From Dryas octopetala (lineage: Eukaryota > Streptophyta > Magnoliopsida > Rosales > Rosaceae), in the NCBI GenBank assembly GCA_963921425.1, contig OY992840.1, positions 15,974,621 to 16,038,620 of the forward strand: a stretch of 64,000 nucleotides of DNA, written 5' to 3'. The position numbers and the translations under genes are program-made. The notes under the pieces are model-generated. The model searched no databases. It worked only from the letters and a program-made list of their open reading frames with translations, and was not told the DNA's origin. Positions 31,951-47,424 of the stretch are shown in pieces. The stretch's first letter is position 1; each line of letters starts with the position of its first letter.

Positions 31951-32352
31951 GAATAATACTTGGGTCACTTTAAGGGTACCGATCACTCTACTTCTCAAAA
32001 ATACTTGTTCAATAATACAGACTTAATATCTTTATTTTTTAGATTACTTATTAAATATTATCTTTGTAGAAAATTAATTCAATCAAAAATTATTTGATTA
32101 TATAATTATTATTAAATAAATGGACGATTTGGTTAAGAAATCATTCTTTAAATACAAATTGTCTATTTATTTAATAACAATTATATAACTAAATAATTTT
32201 TGATGTAATTAATTTTTTTAAAAAATAATCTTTAATAAGTAATCTAAAAAATAAACGGTTATAAAACTTATAATCCTAAATTTGCACTATCAAAACGTTT
32301 TAAAAAAGTGAGGTGCATATGGAGGTCATCCCTCGTGACCCAAGTATTATCC
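31951..32352. mobile_element. MULE-type MITE upstream of ALDH
   Basis: A 402-base element. Left end GAATAATACTTGGGTCAC; reverse complement of the right end GGATAATACTTGGGTCAC. A perfect 9-base duplication TTAAAAATA lies at 31942-31950 and 32353-32361. The inner part (about 32020-32260) is nearly palindromic around TTTATTTTTTAGATTACTTA and its complement. No coding capacity. The 9-base duplication supports Mutator-like mobilisation. It lies in the promoter region of the ALDH gene. Confidence 0.9.
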
Positions 32353-32361
32353 TTAAAAATA

Positions 32362-33847
32362 AATAAAAGGGCTAAAAGTCTAAAAGAGATAGAGGGTTCA
32401 CATTTTCTGTACACCTTTCTTGAAAAACAAAGCAAGTGTGAAGTGTCCACTCCCATAGATAATGAAGGCAGCAGGCAGCCACTTGACATATGGAAGGCAT
32501 GCTAATGCTGCTCAACGTGCGAATGAGGTGTTCAGTTTTTGTCTGGAGAGAATCAATTGCGTTGATTTTTATACACTATTTTATATAAATACAAATCTGT
32601 AGCTTACTAATCTTCTGATCACAATATCTATTAGTATTGATACATATCTTTTTTATACACCAAACTTTAATTATTTGCAAAGATATTCAATATCCTGCTC
32701 TTGGTTTCGTCGTAATCTTGGAGTATCATATGGGAAGCTCTCATTCCCAAGCACCATCTTTTTGTTTTGTTTTTATTTATTTATTTAATTTTTTATTACC
32801 ACACTTTGCAGGACCAGTTCTATGAACTTATGACTATTATTGTGTTTCTAACATGTAAATAGGTTCCATTTGTCACCTCCCCGTTACACTCTTATGCTAA
32901 GCTAACAAGAATTAAAAAAAGATTTAAATTATTTTCTTATTTTTGCCAAAAATGGGATTTTAGATTATAGCAGTAACATTTAATTACTTGGTCATAGTGA
33001 TAAAAGGCCGGTTGGTGTTGGGTTAGGTTAGTCACACAGAGGATTATAGGAATGACAGAAAATGTTGGTGAAAAAAAAAAGGAGGAAGGAAAGGTGGACA
33101 GTATCCTCCAAGAAGCATGAGTAGGCAGGTCCCATATTAGCTCCAAAGCTAGAGAAGATCACTGTTATTTGGTGGAACTGGGTAGGTATAAAAAATATAA
33201 TAATTTTCTTTTGTTTTTACTTATATGGCGGTTGTCCATGCCATGATTAACATTCTTGAATCTTTGGTAATTTTCTCTTCAAGTTATCTTTTTATAAGTT
33301 TTTTGTTAAAAGCAAAATTAACACCTTTCTTGAATCTCCATCTTTTTGAGCTGTTAATCATAAATCATATATATATATATATAGATGTACATCATTATAT
33401 GTACATATGTATGGTCAATTTTTTCTCAAGGGAGGCTATAATTGCACTGAAGTACTTATATAATCCGCAATCAATGCCTTCTTTTTCCTTTTGGACACCC
33501 TGCATTAATAGGTGATGTTCTTCCTCGATCAAATTGATCCCATATTTAGTCCCAATTTTTTATAACCGATGAATTTTAGTACTGCTGCTCATAGGGGCCC
33601 CTTGTGGCCTTGTAGAGTTGTAGGTTGGTCCTTTTAAGGCTTTAATGCCTTCAAGATTAGCATGGTATCGATATGGTTCCTCTTCTGTGGTCCAATTTAG
33701 TACTTTGTGGAATGTGGGGATGGTAGAAGTGCAGTACCTCTCTTGTTCATTCCATTTTCGACAAGAATTCCATTGAACAATTAGTTTCCATGTTTCCATA
33801 ATCGGTGAGCTGTAGCAATCGGTGCTCATTCTTAAAAGTGAAATATT
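32362..33847. other. Intergenic spacer
   Basis: AT-rich sequence between two inverted-repeat elements. Only short chance frames and an AT microsatellite near 33370-33385 are seen. Confidence 0.45.
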
Positions 33848-34411
33848 GAAGTCATTTTCTGATTTTTTTTTTTTTTTTTTGCTTATTTACACCATTACCC
33901 GCTGTAAGATACATTTTTTTTTCACTTTGTCCCTTGAAACTTAAATCCTCACAGTTTGCCACCTGAACTTCACACAGTTATTGCAAAAGACCTTATGTCG
34001 TCAACTCTGTCAATTTTTCCGTTAAAATAGCTGACATGACACCTATATGGCATGAGTGAGACCCTTTTTTAGTTATGTAAGATCCATGTGGACAAAAAAA
34101 TAATTTTTAAACTAAAAAATAATAAGATTCATGTCAATTTTTTATAATTTTTTTTATTCACATGAATCTTACATAACTAGAAAATGGTATCACTCATGCT
34201 ATATAGGTGCCACGTCAGCTTTTTTAACAAAAAAAATTGACAGAGTTGACGGCATAGGATCTTTTGCAATAACTGTGTGAAGTTCAGGTGGCAAACTGAG
34301 AGGATTTAAGTTTCAGTGGACAAAGTGAAAAAAAAATATATCTTACAGGGAATAATAGTGTGAATAAGCCTTTTTTGTTTTTTTTTTTTGGTAGGTCAGA
34401 AGTCATTTTCT
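33848..34411. mobile_element. Long-inverted-repeat element with 13-bp flanking repeats
   Basis: Inverted repeats of about 230 bases: the left starts at 33881 GCTTATTTACACCATTAC, and the right ends GTGAATAAGCC at 34370. Shared blocks include TTTGCCACCTGAACTTCACA, TTGCAAAAGA and ATGGCATGAGTGA-like. T runs flank both ends, and outside those a 13-base direct repeat GAAGTCATTTTCT stands at 33848-33860 and 34399-34411. Either the true ends lie in the T runs with an unresolvable 9-base duplication, or the 13-base repeat is the target duplication of a longer insertion. No coding capacity. Confidence 0.75.
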
Positions 34412-34956
34412 AATTACATGGATGGAAGAAAGTAATGGATGCCATAAGTCACAGTACATCTCTTTGTTTCTGACTCTTCTACATAGAAGTAAAAGTCACG
34501 CAAGGGGATGGCCCGGATGGGGATGGGTGAGAGGATAAGATGTTGACTTGAGGGGCAGCATATAGTGATTTCCACATACGATGACCATACAACTGGGCCT
34601 TGACTATCAAGAAGGCCCAGTTTCTGTAGTACTGGATCAAACACAACTTCACATTCTGACCAAACAAATACAACTTCACAAGAAGGCCCATTTGGCCCAG
34701 AAACCCAAGTTAGTGCAAACAGAAAAACAAGCCCATATATATATATATATAAATATATATATACTGCTAAGCAATCTCATTGCCATTCCCACTCTGTTTA
34801 TTGTATCAAGGATGTATATCATTCTAATTAACACGACTATGAGTATGCCACACTCATTTCACAAAACCTCTGAATCAAAGGCTCATAATGGATACAACAA
34901 CAACATTGATACTCGATTAATTGTTACAACTTAAAGCATATCCTACTAAGTACTAC

Positions 34957-37925
34957 TTAATCTACTGAAAAATCTGGCTCATTTGGCTTAAACAGTTTCT
35001 TGGGCATTCTGCTGGTTGTATCAGACTCAAGTGCTGTGGCCACCTTCTGAATCCCTCTTCTGGTGGTGGCTGCAAATTTGGAAGCCAAAACTGCAGGCCC
35101 AAGGGGAATTTGCTGTACAAAACTGCGCAAAGAAGACGACCTCGGAGCACCTTCTCTGTCCTCAACATACTCTGCACTCCCACTTGTTGATTCATTCTCC
35201 AAAACATGCTGGTAATAATACTCCTCCTCTCTAGTCAAATCCATTGCCAACTTTCTCTTTCTATATCTTCTCCAAGCAACTTGGAGAAAGCAAGCTCCCC
35301 AAGTCCTCCATTGGTGGGAATAGTACCTAAAAGCATGCTGCAGTTTCTTGCTGTGCAGGCGCTTGAACTGGCTGGCAACAAACTTGAGTTCTTCAGCCCT
35401 GAGTGCAAAGGCCTCAACCTCAGTGAGGGACTTGACAGTTCGAGTTGACAATGGAAGGTTTAGGCTTGATGTGGTCATTAAGGCCCATGTCAGCAACTCT
35501 TCACCACAGAAGTCACCGGCTCTCAGGGTGATGGAGTTGAAGAAACCTGTCCTTCCACCATCGGTTGTGGAGCTTTCGAGTTGCCCTCTGATTATGAAGA
35601 GCATTTCATTCACAGGGTCACCCTCTCTGATTATGTATGTGTTCCTAGTGTTCAAGGATGACTCTAGGCGTTCACATATGGCATCTAGGAGTTGATCATC
35701 CATTTGTGCGAAAAAGGGTACCTTAAATTCAATAGAATTAAACCACCTTTTAGTGCCACAACAAGTACTGCCATATACATATATGTTAATGTTTTCTTGT
35801 CGAATTGTTATCAGATTGTCAATATGAGTTATTAATTCAAACAAAATTTTACCTAATCAATAATTCAGATTGAAAGTTTCCGACACAATGTAACATTAAC
35901 GCACAAGGAGGACTTACTCGGCGAACAAGGGCAAGACACAAATGCCTTTGAATTTTGCGACGGAGGTCCAAAGGCAAAGATTGCAGAATGGATTTCTCAT
36001 CTACACCTCTTGTCGCAAGCCACTTATACTGCACGAAGCGACGAACACGTTCTTGTAGTTCTGGAGGGAGTTGACGGTGCCTCATCCACTCCTCTGTGTC
36101 TCTTTTCCTGACCCTCCACTCTTCAAGTCTAACCGTTGAAGATTGCAGATAGGTCTTGATGAAGAAATCAGAAATTTATTCAAACATAACACACATGTAG
36201 TCAACATCATAACTAAATATTTAAAACATATTGTTATATATATGGATGTAATAGTTTAAAGGAAAATGTTCTCTTAATACACAATATGAGATGTTATGTT
36301 GTCATACTATCAATTTGAATTATTAATTAATTAATGAATTTTGTTTAAATGTATCGTTTACATTGACAGTTTAACAACATAACATGTTAGATATCTCGCA
36401 AGAGTTTAAATATTGTGAAAGCAAAGGATACCTGCATCTGGCTCATGAGGTGTGAGAAGAGAACGAGACCAAGAATGGCAATAAGAATGCAAAATGAGGT
36501 TTCTAAGACCACAGTGCTGTTCTCAATATCTTGTCCATATGAACTGCATATCATGAAATTAGTTAATGATGAAGACACGTGAATTAAACCAGCTATATAT
36601 ATTTCAACATGGGATGATCATGAGTCATGAGACCCCCAAATATACATATATATATATATAAATAAAATAAAGCATACCATAAATTTCTCATACCCCACCA
36701 AAGGCAATAGAAATACTTTTGAAAGAAGGGTGCAGAAGCAACTTCATTAGTAAAAGCCTCGGAAAACATTCCAAACTCAAAACTATCATTTATATTATCG
36801 CAATTTTCAGTGACTTTTGTGATCTTGAGCCAAGAATCGCGTTCAGGTTTTCCTTGACTGCCACAATCAAGAAACGAAGTTTTGCAGGATGGAGAGTGTG
36901 TTGCATTACGTTCCTTAGCACATTCTGACTTCCAGCACTTGTACTGCCGTTGAATGGCCAACACATACCATGAAGCTCCAACAATCTGCACTCACAATAA
37001 TCAAATTAAACAAGGCAGGCACACAGATATTAATTTGACATATTATATATGTTATGTTGTTAAATTGTCACACATTCAAACAAGTGTTGGTAGGTCTAAT
37101 CAACCATGGATATAAACAAGTGTTGGTAAAATGAGATAGAGAATAGGTAGGTAGGTTTTTTGGTACGTACATGTGCAATTAGCGTAAAGAAGATGAGATT
37201 GTATACAGCCCCAGACCAAGCAGTTTTGGCTATGACACCCGTGGTTTTAGTTATGCGGCGGTTGAGAGGGAAGATTTGAATAAATCTGGGAATGTATTGA
37301 ATGAGAACGATTAAAGAAAGAGTATGGTTTGCGTGAGCAGCTGATGCATTTTTCACTGCTGGAATTACGAACCAAATCATAATCTGCAAATAAAACACAG
37401 CAATAATTGTGAAGGCAAATAGAGAAAAGATTAATTCGTTTTGAAAATGAATTCGTGGAAAGAATGAAATTAATGGACCTGGGGAAGGGGTAGAGAGGCG
37501 GCGAGGTCAATGGAGAAGTCCTTTTTGAGATAGCGAATGGCGATGGCCCAGGGATCCTTAACGAGGTGTCCGCGGCCGAATTTGCGAGAGCCCAGGGCGA
37601 TGAAAGCGATCCGGAACTTGATGGCGATGTTGAAAATGTAGAAGAAGTCGGCGACGGTACGGAAGAAGGTGACGAAGATGCTGAGGCTGATGTCGATCTC
37701 CATGCAGGCGGCTCCGCCGATGGTCGGGAGGAAGAAGTAGAGCGGGTCCAGGAAGAGGCCCACGATGCAGATCAGGTAGAAGATGTTGTTCCACCGGGTC
37801 ACCATTTCGGATCCCGGGTCCAGTATTTGGCTCCACCATGGGATCTTCTTCTGGCTGAACAACGACCCAGGAATCTTGCGGAACCGAGCGGAGGCCGCCG
37901 CGTAAGGCCGGAAGCTATGCACCAT
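34957..37925 (-). CDS. Cyclic nucleotide-gated channel (CNGC)
   Basis: Plasma-membrane cation (calcium) channel. Six exons: 37925-37479, 37383-37171, 36985-36678, 36543-36432, 36154-35918, 35721-34957, totalling 2082 bases (693 residues), all junctions GT/AG and in phase. The protein has a short N-terminus (MVHSFRPYAAASARFRKIPG), then S1 from ILDPGSEMVTRWNNIFYLIC, S2-S3 with LDPLYFF and FRTVADFFYIFNIAIKFR, the FGRGHLVKDPWAIAIRYL loop, and LPLPQIMIWFVIP before S4. A cysteine-rich extracellular loop precedes the pore segment GMRNLCSYGQD. The cyclic nucleotide-binding domain has IIREGDPVNEMLFIIRGQLE and GDFCGEELLTWAL. The calmodulin-binding IQ-like stretch LQVAWRRYRKRKL follows. The short N-terminus and loop wording suggest group III (CNGC14-18 type), but I cannot fix the orthologue. 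The first ATG is preceded by a few in-frame codons and then a T-rich tract, so the start is probable, not proven. Confidence 0.93.
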
Positions 37926-39156
37926 CGAATCCAGATCAAACAGATCACAGATTTTTTTTTTTTTTTTTTTCGGAAGAGGATGACTTCCTTCCGGCTGAGA
38001 TTTCGGAAAAACGCGCCAAATGTTTTTCTTTTCTTTTTTTATTATTTTTGTATTTTATTCTTGATTTTCTCTGTTGTTAAAACTTAAAAATGGATGTTTT
38101 ATTCTTTATTTGATGAAAGGAAAGGAAAGGAAATTATTCGTGGATTCCTTTTTTTGCTTTGGAAGTTAGAACGAAACATTTGTTTCACTCCACTAAACTC
38201 GATCACTTTCTTTTAACTTTGTCCTTGTACATAACTTTCTGAAAAGTATAACATGACTTTCTATTCTAGCTAGTAGTTCTAATTTCCTGCTTTCATATTA
38301 CCTTTTCTATCACATGTCCTCACCATATCTATAACTTTCAAATTTTCAATTGGTTTGTTTTCGGTTTTTTTTTTTTTTATCTATAAAAGAGAGATTATAA
38401 AAATTTAAATTTTCTCCCAACATAATGAAATGAAGTATTACTGGATTAATAACTAGTTTGTATTTTTTTTAAATAAAATTAATACATGCACCTAGTACGT
38501 GACTAACGAATATTGAACCCGCAAAAGGGCCGAAATGGCCCAACTTAATTCACACCCGCACCTCCAATATTTTTATTCAAGTAATGCTTGATATATCACA
38601 TTTCAAATACCACAATTTTAGAGGTGGGTCTGATCCCATCTCTCTGCAAGTGAATGTCACCTTTAATATATGGAAATATAGTACACAAGTACATACAAAC
38701 AGCAAGTTTACGGTTCAATTTCTAAAGAATGCTACGTGGATTTCATTCCACGTCATGCCTAACTTGGCTTGCAAAAGAATTTTCCGATTAATCAAAATTC
38801 CTCACCCCCTAGCTCACTGGCTCACTTTCTATATATATATATATGCATATATGTAACCAATTGGTTGGCCACTTCATAGCTAGAAACAGATATCTTTGAT
38901 TTGTCAATTGTGAAGCTGAAGTTGCCCCCTCACAGAATATATAGGAACAGTGTAGACAAAGTAATTAGTGAGAGAATCCAATATTAGATCTCCAAATTGG
39001 ACAAGACAGTTTGGAGTATACATTACTTAATTTGGTGTTATTGGAGAGCTGGACTGCTGAAGTACTACTACTACAAGTACTGCAGATCAGAGCTAGCTGC
39101 AGACAACAATATATATCTGCATATCAAAGGCAACCCACCACAAAGGAGTAGAAGTT
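37926..39156. other. Divergent promoter region, CNGC to spermidine synthase
   Basis: Shared upstream region of two divergently transcribed genes. It holds a T18 run at 37952-37970, which would be in the CNGC 5' leader, and on the plus side a CCAATTGG motif near 38860 and a TATA-like AT run at 38830-38843. No other gene. Confidence 0.5.
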
Positions 39157-42357
<3,201 letters not shown>

Positions 42358-43990
42358 ATGTTAATGGGTCTAAATTAAGTGGATAGTACTATTGTGAATG
42401 GAGTCGATACAGTTGCAGCTCATGGGGATGACTGGATGAGGCATCGCCACAAGTACTGAATACTCAAGAAGAAAACGATATCAATTATTATTGATCATTA
42501 GAAATATTATTGTTTGCCATATAAACCACATACACATATACGTACGCATACCCCAGCAAAATCTATCTAAACCCCAACATCATGATTGTGTTTTCATTGT
42601 AATTCCAAAATATATGGTTGTATTTTTTTGGTGAAAGAATATATGGTTGTATTCAATGATATATGTGCTTGTGGAACTCCTCTCTCAGCTTATATAATTT
42701 CGTTTGTTCTAAATTCGAATGTGATGAATTTACAATTTTTATTATATACAAATTGCCGATTGCATGTGTGGCATAAATTAATTACTTCCCTAACTAGACA
42801 ACTGATTTTCCCTTCTTTTTTTCCCTATAACCTCTCTAATTTTGTATGGTATAGCTCATACACTGCATCAGAATTTTAATTTAAAAAAAAAGATGAGTTT
42901 TAAGTGATTGTTATTAGAACTTGACAAGCACAAACGTATAAAATATATGCTCATAAATCTTCCAAAATATTCTGTCTTTGCATTATCTCTCTCATGCATG
43001 TATATGGTGCGCAAGGCAATATATACACGAGGGGCCAACAAACAATAGTTGGTATTGTGACTACTGTCTATTCAAGTGGGTTTGGTGGGTGAATATAATG
43101 TGTGGTGTATATGTATATATATATATATATATATATTGGTATATTAATGTCAGTATGGTATATAAGAATAAATTGTAGAATGAGTTCGAATTCGAATAAA
43201 TTTGAATTTAAAGAGTACAAAAGTATCCATTGGTATATATGTACATATGCATGTTACATGTCACTGTAAATGTTTTACATTTAATTGGCCTTATCTTGTA
43301 TCAAAAGGCACGTTTTTGGTGTCTGACGATACAATGGGGGTGGTGGAGCTGCATGCCCATTGTTTTGGTTTTTGCCCCCTTCTAGGGGCCCTCGGCCATT
43401 AAAGCTAGCTAGTGATGACTGATCATACAAGACTTGCTTTAAAGGGAAAAGTTTCTAAGATTCACTTTTTGCCATGAAGACCTTTTGAATTGTATTGTAA
43501 TTAATAACCAGTTCACACACCACGACTTGCATGAATATTAAAAGATGGAGGTGTGAAATCTAAGAGAGAGGTACTTCACGTTGGGTTAAAGAAAAGCTTC
43601 AGGTCAATTGCAGCCATTTCTCACTGTGGGAACACTTTTGTATTAATGAATAAAATTTGATTCATTTTTTTCTTATAAAATTGGTGAAGATTACTTAATG
43701 GGTGTGAAGAGATATATAGTGAGTGTGTAAGTTGGATATTGATCAAGTACTTATTTATACATGGATAATTAGTAAGGATTTTAGTGACATTATTGTGACT
43801 GTTGTCCAATGGCTTGCCTTTAAGCTTTAGGTGGTGTTTGGTTTGAAGGAATAGAATCGAATGGAATTACTTTCATGGAATAAGAATTTCAGTGTTTGGT
43901 GTTTGGTTTGAAGGAATAGAATGGAATGGAATTACTTTTATGGAATAAGAATTTCATTGTTTGGTTCACTCAAAGGAATGGGAATGACTG
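42358..43990. other. 3' flank and spacer after the aminopropyltransferase gene
   Basis: Probable 3' UTR followed by AT-rich spacer with an AT dinucleotide run at about 43107-43136. At 43833-43965 a 65-base unit beginning GGTGTTTGGTTTGAAGGAAT is tandemly repeated about twice; this wording is common at the ends of plant DNA transposons. No gene. Confidence 0.5.
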
Positions 43991-43998
43991 AGCGACCC

Positions 43999-44189
43999 CC
44001 CAAGTTCTACAACTCAGAGGTACTGCTAATTCCTTCTTTTCAGAGATGTTTTAGTGGTATTCTCTCATGTTTTGGATGATTGGGTTCCTAATGGATTTGG
44101 TTTCTTCCTTTCTCACTCTTGCAGATCCATACTGCTGCATACCCCTGCTGCCATCTTTTGCTAAAAAGGCTATTGGGTCCAAAATTTGA
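43999..44189 (+). pseudogene. Last two exon remnants of a second spermidine synthase
   Basis: PKFYNSE is encoded up to 44019, followed by GT, and an acceptor TTGCAG precedes 44125, where IHTAAYP starts. The frame then slips by indel, and in the next frame LPSFAKKAIGSKI runs to a TGA at 44187-44189. It corresponds to the end of exon 8, intron 8 and exon 9 of the upstream gene, but the ending AKKAIGSK is that of ordinary spermidine synthases rather than the VNQ ending of its neighbour. It is a truncated, frameshifted copy of a more canonical paralogue. Confidence 0.85.
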
Positions 44190-44216
44190 TAAACCTACAA
44201 GACAGCAAACAACTAA

Positions 44217-44651
44217 GGGTTTATTTCATATTTAGTACCTAAACTTTGACCCCTTGTCTTAATGTGGTACCTAAACTTTTATTTGTCCCAATTGAGTACC
44301 TAAACTTTTATTTTGTGTCTAATAAGTACCAAAATGAATTTTTGTTAAAATTGTCAATAAATATTAGGGGCAATATAGTCAAAGTATATTTTAATTATTT
44401 TTTTTATATGTTTAAAATTATTAAAAAAAAAACACACAACAAACAAAAAAAATTAAAAATTAAAATTAAAATATAAATTTTTTGAAGTGACTATATTGCC
44501 CCTAACTTTTGTTGATAATTTTAACAGAAATTCATTTTGGTACCTATTAGACACAAAATAAAAGTTTAGGTACTCAATTGGGACAAATAAAAGTTTATGT
44601 ACCACATTAAGACAATGGTCAAAGTTCAGGTACTAAATATGAAAAAAACCC
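44217..44651. mobile_element. MULE-type MITE downstream of the synthase remnant
   Basis: A 435-base element with a perfect 9-base duplication AACAACTAA at 44208-44216 and 44652-44660. Left end GGGTTTATTTCATATTTAGT; reverse complement of the right end GGGTTTTTTTCATATTTAGT. The arms are near-identical inverted copies for about 170 bases, including TACCTAAACTTTTATTTTGT and AGGGGCAATATAGTCA. The A-rich centre is at about 44395-44480. No coding capacity. Confidence 0.93.
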
Positions 44652-44660
44652 AACAACTAA

Positions 44661-45439
44661 TAAAGGATGGCTTCTGTGATTCATTTGTCATCCAAGTGAA
44701 ACTGTTGTCTTTCTTGTTTTTATACCATGAAGTAAACAAACTGTGGTATGAACTACTTTTTATTTGGACAGCATCTCAAATGTGCTTTTAAGTTTCTAAA
44801 TACACCCTTCTCTCTTTCCCTCTCTTTAGTGTCTTCCATAACTTTGCACCCATTTTTGTTCTGACTCTCTTTGGCACACTCTCTTGGTGTTGGCTGGCCT
44901 TTCTTTGGCACAGACAGACCCTTTGTGCCTCTATCAAGTCCACACCTCACTCTTCATGTGAGAAACCCAAACTGCTACGGTCAAAAACCATCCCTAATAG
45001 GCTAATACTAAGATTAATATATAAGCCTTTAAACCAATTCCTTAGACAAGTAATAATCAAACTTTCCATGATGGACCAGAAATAACCAAACTGATACCTT
45101 TCCAAAACAAGAAACTTGCACTAGGAATTTGAGACATACTCTAACAATAATATATCCAATATTAATCATCATTTCTTCAATAAATAAACAGTGCAAAAAG
45201 GGTTTCAACCAAAGTGGATTACAAGGTACAAGTACAAGTACAATCAATAAGATCTTCCAAGGTGTGTAAATGTGTATCAGTATAAAAGATGGTAATGACT
45301 AATGAGATACATATTTGAAAATCAGGCCAAAAAAAAGAGATACAAAATACTAATCAAGGCAACATGTTACAACATAACAAAACTAACGGCTCTAGCAATA
45401 CCTGAAAGTGGGATGTCCTCTTTATAAATATAATTACTG
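44661..45439. other. Spacer and 3' side of the membrane-protein gene
   Basis: AT-rich. The part nearest 45440 is likely the 3' UTR of the minus-strand gene. Frames here are short and lack motifs. Confidence 0.45.
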
Positions 45440-47424
45440 TTACAGTGGAAGTTGCTCTGCATCAACATCTCTTGGGTGCATGGACAATATACACAAAAGG
45501 TGAGGGAGAAAGAAATAAGTGGCTAGAAACACAAGAACCCCAAGATCAGCCTCTTCACCAACTGCTGGCCGACGAGGATTAACCCAGTATATTTGGCTTA
45601 CACACCATAAGCAGTAGAGGCTTGCAATAACGGAAATTAGTTTCACCGATTGATATGAATGTTTGCTACTAGACTTGTAGTTGTGGGGCTTAACTCTGCA
45701 TTCCAAAACAATTGATCAACATATATGTGAAGGACCAGCCACATGCTAGCGAAAAAGAAAACAAAATATATATGCAGTGCCTCAAAAAAGCACCTGTTGA
45801 TGTAAATAAAGCCACCAATTAAGCAAGTGCATAAAAGGCCAACTACAAGAACAGCATCAGGGTTAATAGGTGCCCGGCCCTCCCACCAACCCGTGCTCAA
45901 AATCCAAGTATACATTGATGAATGCCCATTTTCCTGTAAAGTTAAACGAGCATACATGGCCCATCAATTGATCATTCTTAACCCCCAACAAAAGAAATTT
46001 CAGATCCTTAACACATGCTTTTGGGGGAAAAAGATATAAAAGCTTAAATAAACAAAACAGAAAGTAGAATACATGAATTGACCTTCTATGAATGAAAACC
46101 ACTGTCGTTGTATGTCAAATGTGTGGCGGCCTCAACTATTTAGCAGCCAGAAATCTGTATCAAATCTATTCTTACATATAGAACCTATCTAACCTCAGAC
46201 TCCTTTATATAACTCATCAATCCCCTGATCAAAAAAATAAAAACAAAAAACTTAATCCTCCCAAACTTAACTCATGGTGCCGTACGTCTTAAAGGTAAAT
46301 CATTCTTAGTTTGCTAATTCTAAATCAACTCTAGCACACAACAATACCAACCATACAAACTATTATTAACGAAAATGTAAAAGTGACCAAGATGCAAGGG
46401 AACAACGAGCAAACTAGGTTATCAGCGTCTCTATATTACCTCAAACAAGTGGTCAAGGAAAAAGTGTGACAAAGAACCAGCTGACACCAACAACAAGCAT
46501 TGCAACTTGGTAAGGGGCACCTGTACCATAAAACACAAGAAATGATAAAGCTGCATTCAGCAATGGCCTATTGTAACACATTTGGTAATTGCATTATTAT
46601 TTCTGATCAAACAAAGATTATAGCTTTGCAATTTCCATGAAATTAATTCTTACAATTGAGAACCCACTTGAAAGCAACATTAAACAATCTATATAAATAG
46701 AACTAATAGACCTCAATTGTAAGAACTAATTTGGATTTGAGTTTAGCTTTGCAATCTCCCAGCTAAACTCAAATCCATGAGGCATAATAGACCTCTGTTA
46801 AATAGAACTAGAAGATAAATCAACTATAGATTAGCTTGATCAAATAAAGTCTAAATTCAAATCCAGATGCAGTATCCTAATTAGGAAACAAGGATACCTT
46901 AATTAAAGTTCATATCACTACTTTGATTTTCTCCTAAGATCTATATATCAGGAAAAAAAAAAAAACATAGTGTCATCTTGGATTTCATGAGTGTCAAGAC
47001 ATGTACATTCCAAAAATAGAAGCACCCAAAGGTTCAAGATTTATACTTTTTTTCCTTTTTCTCATATTTTGTCAGCAAAACAAGAAAGGAAAATATTTGA
47101 GGTCAACTGACTCACCCCGGAGAAGGAATCGAGAACCCAGCTGTGAAGCAGAGCTCTGGAGACCCAAGAGTAAAGGAAACACAGAGGAAGACCCAGAATG
47201 AGGACGTAGTAGAAGGGGTGGTGGATGGCGTCGGCTAGCCTGGAGCCGAAGCCGAAGCCGATGACGGAGCCGAGCCACTCGGAGAAGGATCCGATGTCAG
47301 GGCCAAAGAAGGCGTTGATGGTGTATAAGAGGGTGTGGTGAGGGCTGAACCTGCCGGTGGTGAGAGTGGTCAGAGCCAGGCCCGAACCCATGGCGTACAT
47401 GAGGTGCGGACCAGGGCCTGGCAT
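45440..47424 (-). CDS. Multipass membrane protein of unknown function
   Basis: Four exons, 47424-47116, 46520-46440, 45933-45794, 45695-45440, totalling 786 bases (261 residues) with GT/AG sites in phase. The start is MPGPGPHLMYAMGSGLALTT. Five or six hydrophobic segments are visible, around the GLPLCFLYSWV, LQCLLLVSAG, AVLVVGLLCTCLIGGFIY, VIASLYCLWCVS and LGVLVFLATYFFLPHLL stretches. Potential metal-binding residues cluster in FFGPDIGSF, AIHHPFYY and SHFFLDHLFEENGH. That arrangement of a PD-I turn, an HH pair and an H-x-x-x-D motif among membrane helices recalls YdjM/DUF457-type membrane-bound hydrolases; I put this forward as a resemblance only. The protein appears conserved-like and complete, and I do not know its function. 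Confidence 0.85.

Noticed and set aside
37566-38087. 173-codon acidic plus-strand frame
   Set aside because: Antisense of CNGC exon 1 continuing into a T-run leader.
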